A DNA stretch of 64,000 bases from positions 1 to 64,000 of the forward strand of contig CAVBWZ010000013.1 of the NCBI GenBank assembly GCA_963599445.1, given 5' to 3'. A model generated the notes under the pieces. The model was given only the letters and a program-made list of their open reading frames with translations, made no database searches and was not told the origin of the DNA. A program made the position numbers and the translations under genes. The stretch's first letter is position 1, and every line of letters starts with the position of its first letter. Shown piece by piece: positions 33,985 to 42,890 of the stretch. This DNA comes from UBA9732 sp963599445 (GTDB taxonomy: Bacteria; Spirochaetota; Spirochaetia; Sphaerochaetales; Sphaerochaetaceae).

Positions 33985-36146
33985 CAAAGAGCCTCCTTCA
34001 GGTCCTTTCCATTGAGCATGTAGCCCATGACGTCCTCGGTTGGAACAGGAATGGCTGTTATTCGCTTTCCAATGGCACGCGAAAGTGCGTCTATGTATGC
34101 AGCTCCGCTTCCGTTGAACACAAGCTCACCCATGCCCTTTGCACCGAAAGGACCCCATTCATATGGATTCTCGACGAACATCACGCCCTGCTTTGGGCAG
34201 TCCATTGACGTTGGAACTATGTAGTCGCTCATTGATGTCTGCTTGAAGTGCCCGCCCACGTTCTTGAGGACCTCGGTCGACGCCCAGCCTATGCCTTGGA
34301 GGATTCCTCCGTTTACCTGTCCGTGGACTATCATCTCGTCAATGAGATGGCCGCAGTCGTGGCTGGACCATACCCCCTTGGTGGTCACTTCACCGGTGCA
34401 GGGGTCCACCTCGACCTCGACGGCGCACACGCCCCAGCCATAGCCTAGGTATGCATAGCCCTGGAAGGTGGACTGATCCCAAGGATATCCATCTGGGTGT
34501 TCGTACTGGGTCTCAACCTCGAATTCGTCCTCTTTGTAGTAGCGTGGCTTCATGAGGGTTGCCGCCCTTTCTATGAGCTCTCCTACTATCATCGTCGAAC
34601 GTGATGCGGCGGTAGGACCTGAGTCAGGGACCCTTGAAGTGTTTGGATCGTCGAATATGACCTTCTCGATTGGGATTTCAAGCACATGCGCAGCGATCTT
34701 TGGAAGGATCGTATGGAAGCCCTGCCCCATCTCCGTCTGGCTGCACAGGATCTCAACCGTGCCGTCCTTGTACTTGTGGAGCTTTGCATGTCCCTTGATT
34801 ATGGCCTGCTCGCCGTTTCCCGTGAATGCGCCGCCGTGGTTGTAGAACGAGATTCCAATGCCCTTTCCGCAACCCCACTTGTACTCCTTGGACTTGCGTT
34901 CGTAGTCGCTTGCCTTGAGCACCTGATCAAGCATTTCAGGTATCATCACCCTTTCCACGACCTTTCCGTTGGTACTTGTGGTTCCGCCCTGCTTTATGAA
35001 GTATCTCTTCTTGTATTCAAGCGGATCCAGTCCCTGCATCTCTGCAATATGGCACATGTGCGTCTCGACTGCAAACAATGTCTGAGGTGCACCAAAGCCT
35101 CTGAATGCACAGCTTGGATATGTGTTGGTGGCAACCCCAAAGCCCTCGGTCCTCATGTTTGGGAACTCGTAGCAGCCGGTGACGTGGAAGCATCCACGCT
35201 GGAGCACGACGAACGAGGACGAAAGATAGCCTCCAACGTTGTAGTAGACCTTGCTGTCCATGGCAATTATGTTGCCCTCCTTGTCAAGGCCGGTCCTGAA
35301 AACCGTCTTTGAAGGATGCCTCTTGACGGAGTTCTCTATGTCCTCCTCCCTGTCGAATATCATCTTGACGCCCTTCTTCATCACATACGCTGCAAGAAGA
35401 AGAGGTCCGCACACGACATCTGGGAAGTGCTCCTTTCCACCAAAGGCCCCACCGGTCGTGGTCTGTTGGACCGATATCTTGGAGGGGTCGATGTTCAAAA
35501 GCGGAGCTATGGACTTCCTTATATAGAACGGGCACTGGGCCGATGCATATATCTTGTATCCATCGCCGTCAGGCATGCAGCATGCACCGTTGGTCTCAAG
35601 GTAGACATGCTCCTGGAAGCCGGTCTCTATGGTCTCCTCAACGATTCTGTCAGCCTTCTTGAACGCATCGTCCACGTTGCCGACCTCAAGCTTGAGATGG
35701 CAATGGATGTTGTCGTCGTTTATGAACGCACCGCCCTTGCAGGCAAGGCCGTCGTCTATGGAGACAGCAGGTTCCTGCTCTTCGTACTCCACTACGATCT
35801 TCTCCCTAAGGTCTTCGACCATGGTCCTGTCAGGGCCTACGATTATTCCAATGGTCTCACCAACGTACCTTACATCGTTTTCCGCAAAGCACTTCCAGTC
35901 AGTGGCTATCATATGGAGGTAGTTGTGTCCACCCTCAGGTATGTCCTTGTAGGTTATGAACCTGTAGCCATCAGGCATTTCAGGCAGCTTTATGTCCTTG
36001 ATGATTCCCCTTGGGATGCTTGAACGGACGAGCCGTCCCCAAAGGCAATCCTCGAATCCATAGTCGGCTATGTACTTGACGGTCCCTTCGCTCTTGGATA
36101 CCGCATCAAGCCTTCTCACAGCCTTGGAGATGTCATGTGCAACCAT
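33984..36146 (-). CDS. xdhA: Xanthine dehydrogenase molybdenum-binding subunit
   Basis: A 720-residue catalytic subunit of xanthine dehydrogenase. Typical sites are the a/b hammerhead (GTVKYIADYGFEDCLWGR), TTTGGAFGGKEHFPD for molybdopterin, the Arg-containing CAFRGFGAPQT, QTEMGQGFHT, and the catalytic Glu in FGAKGMGELVFNG. No in-frame TGA (selenocysteine) is present; if selenium is used it would be as a labile cofactor. The ATG following GGGAGGAACG is chosen over an ATG 22 codons upstream in AT-rich sequence. It starts the xdhA-xdhC-xdhB unit, 130 bp after ssnA. Confidence 0.94.
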   Translation of the reverse strand: MVAHDISKAVRRLDAVSKSEGTVKYIADYGFEDCLWGRLVRSSIPRGIIKDIKLPEMPDGYRFITYKDIPEGGHNYLHMIATDWKCFAENDVRYVGETIGIIVGPDRTMVEDLREKIVVEYEEQEPAVSIDDGLACKGGAFINDDNIHCHLKLEVGNVDDAFKKADRIVEETIETGFQEHVYLETNGACCMPDGDGYKIYASAQCPFYIRKSIAPLLNIDPSKISVQQTTTGGAFGGKEHFPDVVCGPLLLAAYVMKKGVKMIFDREEDIENSVKRHPSKTVFRTGLDKEGNIIAMDSKVYYNVGGYLSSSFVVLQRGCFHVTGCYEFPNMRTEGFGVATNTYPSCAFRGFGAPQTLFAVETHMCHIAEMQGLDPLEYKKRYFIKQGGTTSTNGKVVERVMIPEMLDQVLKASDYERKSKEYKWGCGKGIGISFYNHGGAFTGNGEQAIIKGHAKLHKYKDGTVEILCSQTEMGQGFHTILPKIAAHVLEIPIEKVIFDDPNTSRVPDSGPTAASRSTMIVGELIERAATLMKPRYYKEDEFEVETQYEHPDGYPWDQSTFQGYAYLGYGWGVCAVEVEVDPCTGEVTTKGVWSSHDCGHLIDEMIVHGQVNGGILQGIGWASTEVLKNVGGHFKQTSMSDYIVPTSMDCPKQGVMFVENPYEWGPFGAKGMGELVFNGSGAAYIDALSRAIGKRITAIPVPTEDVMGYMLNGKDLKEAL

Positions 36147-36201
36147 CGTTCCTCCCACCATAGACACCATTGATTTACAAAAAATACAATGGTGTTCCAA
36201 A

Positions 36202-36246
36202 ATGAAACGCAAGCCGCAGTATGAATTCCAATGGTCATACTGCGGC
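36202..36246 (-). terminator. Perfect 12-bp stem after ssnA
   Basis: GCCGCAGTATGA / TCATACTGCGGC with a 10-base loop, followed on the minus strand by TTGCGTTTCATTTT, a modest T-rich tail. It separates the ygfK-ssnA unit from xdhA. Confidence 0.65.
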
Positions 36247-36275
36247 CGTACTTTAAGATAATACTGAAAAGGCGA

Positions 36276-37637
36276 TTATCTGACTATACCGCTCGTCCCA
36301 TCGGCCTTGAGGGAGTCGGTCCTCTCCCAGACCTTCTTGGCGACCTCGGCGGCCTTTGCATAGATCTCCTTTTCATCGAAGTCGAACTGTCTGTTCTCCA
36401 TGACGAGCTTTCCGTTGATCATCACGGACTCGACGCAGTTGCTGCTCATGCCCCAAATGAAGTGCCCGGCTGCATTGCCTGCATTGAGCGGCGTTGGGTT
36501 CTGATATGTGATGATGTCAAGGTCGGCCTTGTAGTCAGGCTCTATCCTTCCAAACCTGTCGCCTACGAAGTACTTCTCAACGAAGGTGTTGGCCCTTGTG
36601 AGTGCCCTCATGTAGTCGCCAGGCCAGTAAGGACCGTTTGCATCGCGGTTCTTGAAGAAGGCTATCTTGCTTTCCTCAAACATGTTGCTTCCGCAGCCAT
36701 CGGTTCCAAGAATGAGGTTCCTGACCTTTGGAAGGTACTTGCTGTAGCCCACTTCGTTGTTCATGTTGCTCCTTGGGTTGTGTGCAAGGTAGCAGCCTCT
36801 CTCGTTGAGAAGGTCTATCTCATGCTCGTTGAGGTAGATTCCATGCACAAGGAGAGTGTTGTCTGCAAGAAGTCCGTGCTTGTCCAGCCTGTCGAGGATG
36901 TCCATGTTGTAGAAATGGTGCGACCAGACCTGGTCGTACTCTCCCTCTGCGACATGGATGTGCGCTCCACGTCCGGTCTGACGTGCGGAGTCTGCAAGCA
37001 TCTCCATACCCTCTTCAGGGATGGTGAACGGTGCGTGTCCGCCTACCATTGCCTGGCACATGACGTTCTCACCGCGCTTCTTCCTTTCATCGACTTCCTT
37101 TGCGAACCTTATGCCTTCCTCGACTCCGGCCTTTATCTCCTTCATTCCATAGTTGCGGTCCGTGATGCCGTATGCAACGATTCCTCTGAGTCCGAACCTC
37201 TCCATTCCCTTTGCAATCGTGGAAAGGGATCCTGAGATGTAGTTTGGACTCTCATGATGGTCTATACAGGTGGTGGTACCGTTCTTTATTGCATCAAGTG
37301 TGCATATCAGGGAACTGTAGTACAGGGACTCTTCGTCCAAGGCCCTGTCAAGACGCCACCACCATTCCTTGAGGATCTGTATGAGGTCCGTCTGAGGGCC
37401 TGCGGAGATCTGCATTCCACGGCTAAGTCCGCTGTAGTAGTGATGGTGCCCGCATATCATGCCAGGGATGACGGTCTTGCCCTCTGCCTCTATGACCTTG
37501 TCGGCCTTCACCTGGCTGCCGGCGTTCTTGCCAACAGCCTTTATGAGGTCGTCTACGACTACTACGTCTACACCTTCGAGGACCTCCACTGGATCCATGG
37601 TCTGAATGACCCTTGCGTTTCTGATAACGGTCGTCAT
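36276..37637 (-). CDS. ssnA: SsnA, amidohydrolase of the purine/selenium cluster
   Basis: A 453-residue amidohydrolase matching E. coli SsnA in length and motifs: metal pair in CGHHHYYSGLSRG, GAHIHVAEGEYD with a His and Glu, LLVHGIYLNE, and the late Asp in LGTDGCGSN. It is distinct from the second amidohydrolase at 31.1-32.5 kb. SsnA is one of the genes known to be tied to anaerobic purine degradation, probably as a ring hydrolase or deaminase. It follows ygfK by 3 bp, so the two are one transcription unit. Start context is weak, with translation likely continued from ygfK. Confidence 0.93.
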   Translation of the reverse strand: MTTVIRNARVIQTMDPVEVLEGVDVVVVDDLIKAVGKNAGSQVKADKVIEAEGKTVIPGMICGHHHYYSGLSRGMQISAGPQTDLIQILKEWWWRLDRALDEESLYYSSLICTLDAIKNGTTTCIDHHESPNYISGSLSTIAKGMERFGLRGIVAYGITDRNYGMKEIKAGVEEGIRFAKEVDERKKRGENVMCQAMVGGHAPFTIPEEGMEMLADSARQTGRGAHIHVAEGEYDQVWSHHFYNMDILDRLDKHGLLADNTLLVHGIYLNEHEIDLLNERGCYLAHNPRSNMNNEVGYSKYLPKVRNLILGTDGCGSNMFEESKIAFFKNRDANGPYWPGDYMRALTRANTFVEKYFVGDRFGRIEPDYKADLDIITYQNPTPLNAGNAAGHFIWGMSSNCVESVMINGKLVMENRQFDFDEKEIYAKAAEVAKKVWERTDSLKADGTSGIVR

Positions 37638-37640
37638 GCC

Positions 37641-40600
37641 TTACTCCTCAACCCTTGTAAGAAGGTAGTCGTAGCAGATGAAAACCTGCTCAATGATGTC
37701 ACGCACAAGCTCTGGAACGTCTCCAACAAGGTTTCCGTCTCCGTCTATGCTGCACTGGATGATGTTTCCTTCAAGTCTCACAAGGACGCTGTCGCCTTCA
37801 ACATAGAAGCCGCTGTTGGTGCTGTCGTCAAAGTCGTCGCGTCTGCTGAATACGGTGAACTTGTCCTTGTATGGTCTTCCATTGTGGTTGCAGAACGTGG
37901 CGCAGTTTCCGCACTCGTTGCAGAATGCATCTATGTGGAGGATCTGGAACGGGTCTTCCGTTGCATCGGAGAACCTCATGTCAATGGCTACGTTGGCGCG
38001 GTTTGGACATACATCGACGCACTTGTTGCAAAGGTACGTGCAGTCCATGCAGCGCTTCGCCTCCTGCTCTGCGAACGCCTTGCCGGCGCAAGGGGTCTTG
38101 CAGTCCGTGCAGATATGGGTCTTCCTGTACTGGATGTCCTTGAAGAATTTGTCCTCAGCCTCAAGATAGGCTTCGTCCTCTTCCTCGCCTTCGTCGCAGT
38201 CGTCATCGCAGCACTCGTGGTGGTCGTGGTGGCAATCGTCATGGTCGCAGCCCTCGTGGCAGTCATCGTGTCCGCAGCAGCAGTCGTCATGGCAGCCATC
38301 GTGGCAATCGTCATGGTCACAGCAGTCGCAGTCGTCATCGCAGCACTCGGCGTCCTTTATCTCGTCAAGGACCTTGTCGATTGTGGCCTCAACGGCCTTG
38401 CGTGCCGATGCAATGCATCTTACAACCGTGGAAGGTCCGCTCTGGACATCGCCAATTGCATATACACCCTCGACCGGGGTTTCGTTCGTCTCTGCATCAA
38501 CGACAGGCCAACCCTTCTCGTTCACAGGTACGCCGTACCATGTGAGGGCTTCGCTGTCTGCGTGCTCGCCAATTGCCGTTATGAGTACATCGCAAGGGAT
38601 CTCAATGGTCTCTTCCGTCTCGACAGGTCTGCGTCTACCAGATGCATCAGGCTCGCCAAGGGCCATCTTGGTGCATACAAGTCTGCCGTCTCCAATCCTC
38701 TTTGGATTTGCTAGGAACACGAATGAGACACCGTCTTCCTTGGCAAGGAGATACTCCTCGTGGTCTGCCGGCATCTCCTTCTCAGTCCTTCTGTATACGA
38801 CGGTGACGTTCTCCACGCCCTGGGTCCTCTTTGCAGCCCTTGCGCTGTCCATTGCAGTGTTTCCACCACCTGTGACGACGACGTTCCTTCCAAGGACGTC
38901 AAGCGCCTTGTCGTTCTTGAAGGCTTCGAGGAATTCAAGTGCACCGACTACGGCCTTCTCATCGCCCTCGACGGCGATCCTATTGTCCTTTTCGCTTCCA
39001 ACGGCATAGTAGATGAACTCGTATCCGGCATCCTTGAGGGCTTTGACGGTGACATCCTCAAGCTTTACGCCATAGTTGAACTTCACGCCATGCGCCGCCA
39101 CGAAGTCTATGTCAGCCTGAACCGCCTTTGGATCGATTCTGAACGTTGGGATAATGTTGGCGACGACACCACCGGCGTTCTCCTCGCGCTCGAATATCGT
39201 CGTATCGAAACCGGAGCGTGCAAGGAAATATGCAGCGGAAAGGCCGGCAGGGCCTGCGCCTATGACGGCGGCCTTTACATCGGCAGGCTGACCAGGAGCC
39301 GACCAGAGCTTCTCCAGGTACTCCTCCGTGCCGTTCTCGACCGCGATCTTCTTCATGTCCCTTATCCTGACTGCACCTTCGTAGTCCATTCTGGCGCAGT
39401 GGAACTGGCACTGGTGGTCGCATATGTTGCATGTGATGTTTGGAAGCGCATTCTCCTGATAGATGACATCCAAGGCCTCTGCATAGCGTCCCTCGCCCAC
39501 AAGACCAACGTAGTCAGGGATGTTCTGATGTATTGGACACGCCTGCATACACGGCGAGACATAGCAGTTGAAGAGAGGAAGCGCATCGGCGACCTTGGCC
39601 TTTGCATCACCACGGAAAGCCTTCTGGGAATACTCGACGGTGCGTGCCTTCTCGCACAGTTCCTGGACTGCCTTTGAATCTATGTCCTTGCGGTTCCAAG
39701 CCTTGCTCTCCTTCTCCAAAAGCTCCGCCATCCTCGACATCCTTGCATATCCACCTGGCTTGAGCATGTCGGTGGCCAACGTGATGGGCCTTATGCCTGT
39801 ATCGAATATGTCCTTGACGGAATAGATCGTGCATCCGCCGGAATACGAAACGGGAAGCTTGCCGTCGAACTCCGCGCTGAGCTTTGCAGCCACTTTGGTG
39901 GATATTGGAAGGAGCGCCCTACCTGACATATATCTCTCGTCGCCAGGGAGCACCTTGCCGTCGTTGACGTTGCCAAGCGTATTGGTAAGCTTGACGCCAA
40001 AGCCAAGGCCTTCCTTCTTGGCAAGGTCCACCAAACGGTGCAGCATTGCAATGGCATCGGTATACTGGAGGTCGTGTTCGAAGCTCTCGCACTTGAGGAC
40101 GACATGTCCAAAGCCGATGTCGTCGAGGATGGCCCTTACTTCATCGTATCCAAGAAGCGTTGGGTTGAGTTTGACGAACGTGTTGAGGTGCTTCTCCGTG
40201 AGCATGTAGGAACATATGGCCTCGATCTCCTTTGGAGGGCAGCCGTGCATGGTGGAGATTGTGACCCCCTTGCAGATGACTGGGCTTATCCTTTCCTCTA
40301 TGCCCCTAAGAGCCTTGGCATGGCCTTCCAGGTCGGAGCCGCAGAGAAGTTCGTCGTCCTCGACCATTGCCTTGAGGGCGGCCTTGTACTGCTCAAAGAG
40401 CGGGCTGCGGGATGCATCCATCATGTTGTCTATATATGTCTGCATCTTTGGCTGCTTGATCCCTTCGAGGTTGTAGCCAACGCTCATGTTGAATATGAAG
40501 TCAGGGTCGGAGGCCTTTCCTGTAAGGGCTGCCTGGATTGCATGGACTGCGAACCAGGCCTTGAGGTATTCGTCGAAGGCCTTTTCAAGGGTGTACTCGG

Positions 40601-40931
40601 TGGACCATTCCACGTTGTGGCCTTCGTCGCCTGCGTCTATGCATGGCTTTGCAATCTCAAGGTGGTCCATGATCTGGACGGTCTTGAGCTCCATGAACCT
40701 GCCGCCCACGAGGTATGCGCTTACGATGTTCTGCGCAAGCTGCGTGTGGGGGCCGGCTGCAGGGCCTAGAGGAGTGGAGCACTTCTGGCCAAAGACCTCT
40801 ATCGAATGCTTTGCGGACGGCTTGTAGAAATCGTCCTTGCTTATTCCGAATATGGTGCCATGGTTCCTGTACTCGGAAAAAATCCTTTCCATCAGTTCCT
40901 CAAATGGAACGGGTCTCATTCTGTCTCCCAT
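37641..40931 (-). CDS. ygfK: YgfK, multidomain FeS flavoprotein (putative selenate reductase family) with metal-rich insert
   Basis: A 1096-residue homologue of E. coli YgfK (1032). Order: an N-terminal dihydropyrimidine-dehydrogenase-like TIM barrel (LSTMHGCPP-like ISTMHGCPPKE, VKLNPTLLGYD, SYSGGCTIY), a Cys-rich helical FeS domain (NCYVSPCMQACPIHQ; CNICDHQCQFHC), FAD and NAD(P) motifs (GAGPAGLSAAYFLA; VTGGGNTAMDSAR), then C-terminal ferredoxin clusters (CTYLCNKCVDVCPN; CNECGNCATFCN). Residues 862-920 form an insert of 59 residues with 16 Cys and 10 His, absent from E. coli. The start MGDRMRPVPFEEL matches E. coli MGDIMRPIPFEEL and follows GGAG; the longer frame adds 18 unlikely residues. 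Confidence 0.95.
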   Translation of the reverse strand: MGDRMRPVPFEELMERIFSEYRNHGTIFGISKDDFYKPSAKHSIEVFGQKCSTPLGPAAGPHTQLAQNIVSAYLVGGRFMELKTVQIMDHLEIAKPCIDAGDEGHNVEWSTEYTLEKAFDEYLKAWFAVHAIQAALTGKASDPDFIFNMSVGYNLEGIKQPKMQTYIDNMMDASRSPLFEQYKAALKAMVEDDELLCGSDLEGHAKALRGIEERISPVICKGVTISTMHGCPPKEIEAICSYMLTEKHLNTFVKLNPTLLGYDEVRAILDDIGFGHVVLKCESFEHDLQYTDAIAMLHRLVDLAKKEGLGFGVKLTNTLGNVNDGKVLPGDERYMSGRALLPISTKVAAKLSAEFDGKLPVSYSGGCTIYSVKDIFDTGIRPITLATDMLKPGGYARMSRMAELLEKESKAWNRKDIDSKAVQELCEKARTVEYSQKAFRGDAKAKVADALPLFNCYVSPCMQACPIHQNIPDYVGLVGEGRYAEALDVIYQENALPNITCNICDHQCQFHCARMDYEGAVRIRDMKKIAVENGTEEYLEKLWSAPGQPADVKAAVIGAGPAGLSAAYFLARSGFDTTIFEREENAGGVVANIIPTFRIDPKAVQADIDFVAAHGVKFNYGVKLEDVTVKALKDAGYEFIYYAVGSEKDNRIAVEGDEKAVVGALEFLEAFKNDKALDVLGRNVVVTGGGNTAMDSARAAKRTQGVENVTVVYRRTEKEMPADHEEYLLAKEDGVSFVFLANPKRIGDGRLVCTKMALGEPDASGRRRPVETEETIEIPCDVLITAIGEHADSEALTWYGVPVNEKGWPVVDAETNETPVEGVYAIGDVQSGPSTVVRCIASARKAVEATIDKVLDEIKDAECCDDDCDCCDHDDCHDGCHDDCCCGHDDCHEGCDHDDCHHDHHECCDDDCDEGEEEDEAYLEAEDKFFKDIQYRKTHICTDCKTPCAGKAFAEQEAKRCMDCTYLCNKCVDVCPNRANVAIDMRFSDATEDPFQILHIDAFCNECGNCATFCNHNGRPYKDKFTVFSRRDDFDDSTNSGFYVEGDSVLVRLEGNIIQCSIDGDGNLVGDVPELVRDIIEQVFICYDYLLTRVEE
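38172..38348 (-). repeat. Coding repeat: Cys/His/Asp-rich insert in YgfK
   Basis: The DNA is built from GAC/GAT, TGC and CAC/CAT codons. At the protein level HDDCHxGC occurs twice and HDDC four times, ending in an acidic EGEEEDE tail. The pattern suggests expansion by short repeat duplication, and the product suggests soft-metal binding. Confidence 0.85.
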
Positions 40932-41006
40932 GAAAAGCTCTCCTATTGAGGAACCCGCACGGCATAGCTTCGCGACTCCCTCCATTGTTATAGTAATCTA
41001 TAGTCC

Positions 41007-41058
41007 ATTCTACCCCATATAAGGCCAAAGTCAACAAAAAACGCAACAAAATGCAACA
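41007..41058 (-). promoter_or_regulatory. ygfK promoter with GCAACA repeats
   Basis: On the minus strand TTGACT (41034-41029), a 16-bp spacer and TAGAAT (41012-41007) form a sigma-70-type promoter 76 bp before the ygfK start. TGTTGC/TGTTGA repeats lie at 41058-41053, 41048-41043 and 41036-41031, spaced 10 and 12 bp; the last overlaps the -35 box. The gap is shared with the divergent PLP-enzyme gene. Confidence 0.6.
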
Positions 41059-41268
41059 GTTATTTCTTTTAGCATGACCTCAAGTTTTTATTGGATTAAT
41101 AGATGGATATCTCAATTTGGTTTTGCTTTTTTGATGTAAAGCTAAATTCTTTTGATGCAAAATTCGATTTCTGTAAGTTTTTCACTTTATGTATTTACAC
41201 ATGGGAAAAGCTGTGCAATAATCATTTGTATGAAGAAAGCAGCCTTGGGCTGAAAACGGAGGAAACGA
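41059..41268. other. AT-rich spacer upstream of the PLP-enzyme gene
   Basis: About 210 bp of AT-rich sequence with T-runs. It must contain the plus-strand promoter, but no -35/-10 pair is convincing. No riboswitch-like fold was recognised by eye. Confidence 0.35.
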
Positions 41269-42738
41269 ATGCTCATCAATCTGAATATGAACGAAGAAGT
41301 GAGAGCAAGGAATGTCAAGCTTTGCAAGGAAAAGGGAATCATCCTTCCAACCTTCAAGCAGATGGTGGACCCATCGACAGTTCCAGCTGAGATAAAGGAA
41401 AAGCTCGCAAAGACAGGTCTTTGGGATGTAAACCCTGTCAACCTTTTCAGAATCACATGGAAGAATGAGCCTGTCGAACAGGGCGGTGGCTTTGGCAAGG
41501 TCAACTACATTGAGGTTCCAAAGCAGCTCACAGGCGTCAAGGCCAGGATCTTCGCACTCGTTGGAAAGTACTTCCCAACAGGAGCACACAAGGTTGGTGC
41601 AACATATTCATGCCTCGCTCCAGCACTCGCAACTGGAAACTTCGATGCCCAGAACCAGCAGGCTGTATGGCCATCCACAGGCAACTACTGCCGTGGCGGT
41701 GCATACAACAGCGCACTTCTTGGTTGCAAGTCCATTGCAATCCTTCCAGCAGAGATGTCACAGGAGAGATTCAACTGGCTCAAGACGGTTGCCGGCGAAG
41801 TCATTGCAACACCTGGCTGCGAGTCCAACGTAAAGGAAATCTTCGACAAGTGCCACGAGCTCGATGCAGAACGCGGCAAGCACATCGTCATCTTTAACCA
41901 GTTCGAGCAGTTCGAGAACTACCTCTGGCACTACACCGTAACAGGTGCTGCGATACTTGAGGTCCTCAAGGACCTTGGCGTCAAGCCAGAGAACGTACGC
42001 GGTTATGCGTCATCCACAGGAAGCGGCGGAACACTTGCAGCCGGCGACCACCTCAAGAAGGAGTATCCACACATCGTCATTGCAGCAGGCGAAGCGAAGC
42101 AGTGCCCAACCCTCCTCAGAAACGGTTTTGGCGGACACAGGATCGAAGGCATTGGAGACAAGCATGTACCATGGATCCACAACGTAAAGAACACGGACAT
42201 GATCTGTGCAATAGACGACCAGGATTGTATGGACATCTACAGACTCTTCAACGAACCTGCCGGTATCAAGTACCTCAAGGAGACCGTTGGTCTTACTGAC
42301 AAGCAGATCTCCGAGCTCCAGTACTTTGGAATCTCAGGCATTGGCAACACCCTCAGCGCCATCAAGATGGCCAAGTACTACGAGATGGACGAGGACGATG
42401 TCATCTTCACGATTTGCACGGACTCCGCTGTCATGTACAAGACAAGACTTGCAGAGCTCGAAGAGCAGCAGGGCAAGTTCACAGAGATGGAAGCTGCAAG
42501 AGTACACAGCGGCGCCCTTCTCCACCAGAGCTATCAGGATGCCTTGGAGCTTGGCTACTACGACAGACTCCGCATCCACAACCTCAAGTACTACACTTGG
42601 GTCGAGCAGCAGGGCAAGACATACGAAGAGATCAATGCACAGTGGTACGACAGGAACTACTGGACATCCATCCCTCCAATGGCCGAGCAGATCGACAAAC
42701 TCATCGAGGACTTCAACAAGGACGTACTCGCAGACTGA
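41269..42738 (+). CDS. PLP-dependent fold-type-II lyase/synthase next to the purine cluster
   Basis: A 489-residue tryptophan-synthase-beta superfamily enzyme. The PLP lysine is probably in TGAHKVGATYS (about residue 107), the substrate loop is STGNYCRGGAYN, and the phosphate-binding Gly loop is ASSTGSGGTLAAG. It is longer than cysteine synthases (310) and threonine dehydratases and has extra N- and C-terminal segments, so the reaction is not certain: ammonia-lyase, thiolyase or beta-replacement are possible. It is divergent from ygfK over a shared control region. YgeX, the fold-type-II diaminopropionate ammonia-lyase usually present in such clusters, is missing, and this enzyme might stand in for it. 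GGAGG precedes the start. Confidence 0.75.
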   Translation: MLINLNMNEEVRARNVKLCKEKGIILPTFKQMVDPSTVPAEIKEKLAKTGLWDVNPVNLFRITWKNEPVEQGGGFGKVNYIEVPKQLTGVKARIFALVGKYFPTGAHKVGATYSCLAPALATGNFDAQNQQAVWPSTGNYCRGGAYNSALLGCKSIAILPAEMSQERFNWLKTVAGEVIATPGCESNVKEIFDKCHELDAERGKHIVIFNQFEQFENYLWHYTVTGAAILEVLKDLGVKPENVRGYASSTGSGGTLAAGDHLKKEYPHIVIAAGEAKQCPTLLRNGFGGHRIEGIGDKHVPWIHNVKNTDMICAIDDQDCMDIYRLFNEPAGIKYLKETVGLTDKQISELQYFGISGIGNTLSAIKMAKYYEMDEDDVIFTICTDSAVMYKTRLAELEEQQGKFTEMEAARVHSGALLHQSYQDALELGYYDRLRIHNLKYYTWVEQQGKTYEEINAQWYDRNYWTSIPPMAEQIDKLIEDFNKDVLAD

Positions 42739-42755
42739 ACCATGTAGGTTTGACA

Positions 42756-42786
42756 GGGACTGCCGCAAAGCGGTGGTCCCTTTTTT
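42756..42786 (+). terminator. Terminator after the PLP-enzyme gene
   Basis: GGGACTGCCGC-AAA-GCGGTGGTCCC (11-bp stem with wobble pairs) followed by six T residues. Confidence 0.85.
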
Positions 42787-42890
42787 GTAATGGTCAAAGG
42801 GCTTGGCCATATTGGGAACGGGGTTTGACGAAAGCGCATCCAAGCGATGGCGTCCAACCGCTTTCCAAGACAATTTCCTAGGAGTGAACG

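Noticed and set aside
27436..36146. Selenocysteine (in-frame TGA) in the molybdenum hydroxylases
   Set aside because: xdhA and xdhD read through without an internal TGA; any selenium would be a separate cofactor.
37254..38714. 486-codon plus-strand open frame opposite ssnA/ygfK, rich in Val/Ala repeats
   Set aside because: It is the antisense shadow of ssnA and of the Cys/His/Asp codon run in ygfK; no ribosome site, no recognisable domain.
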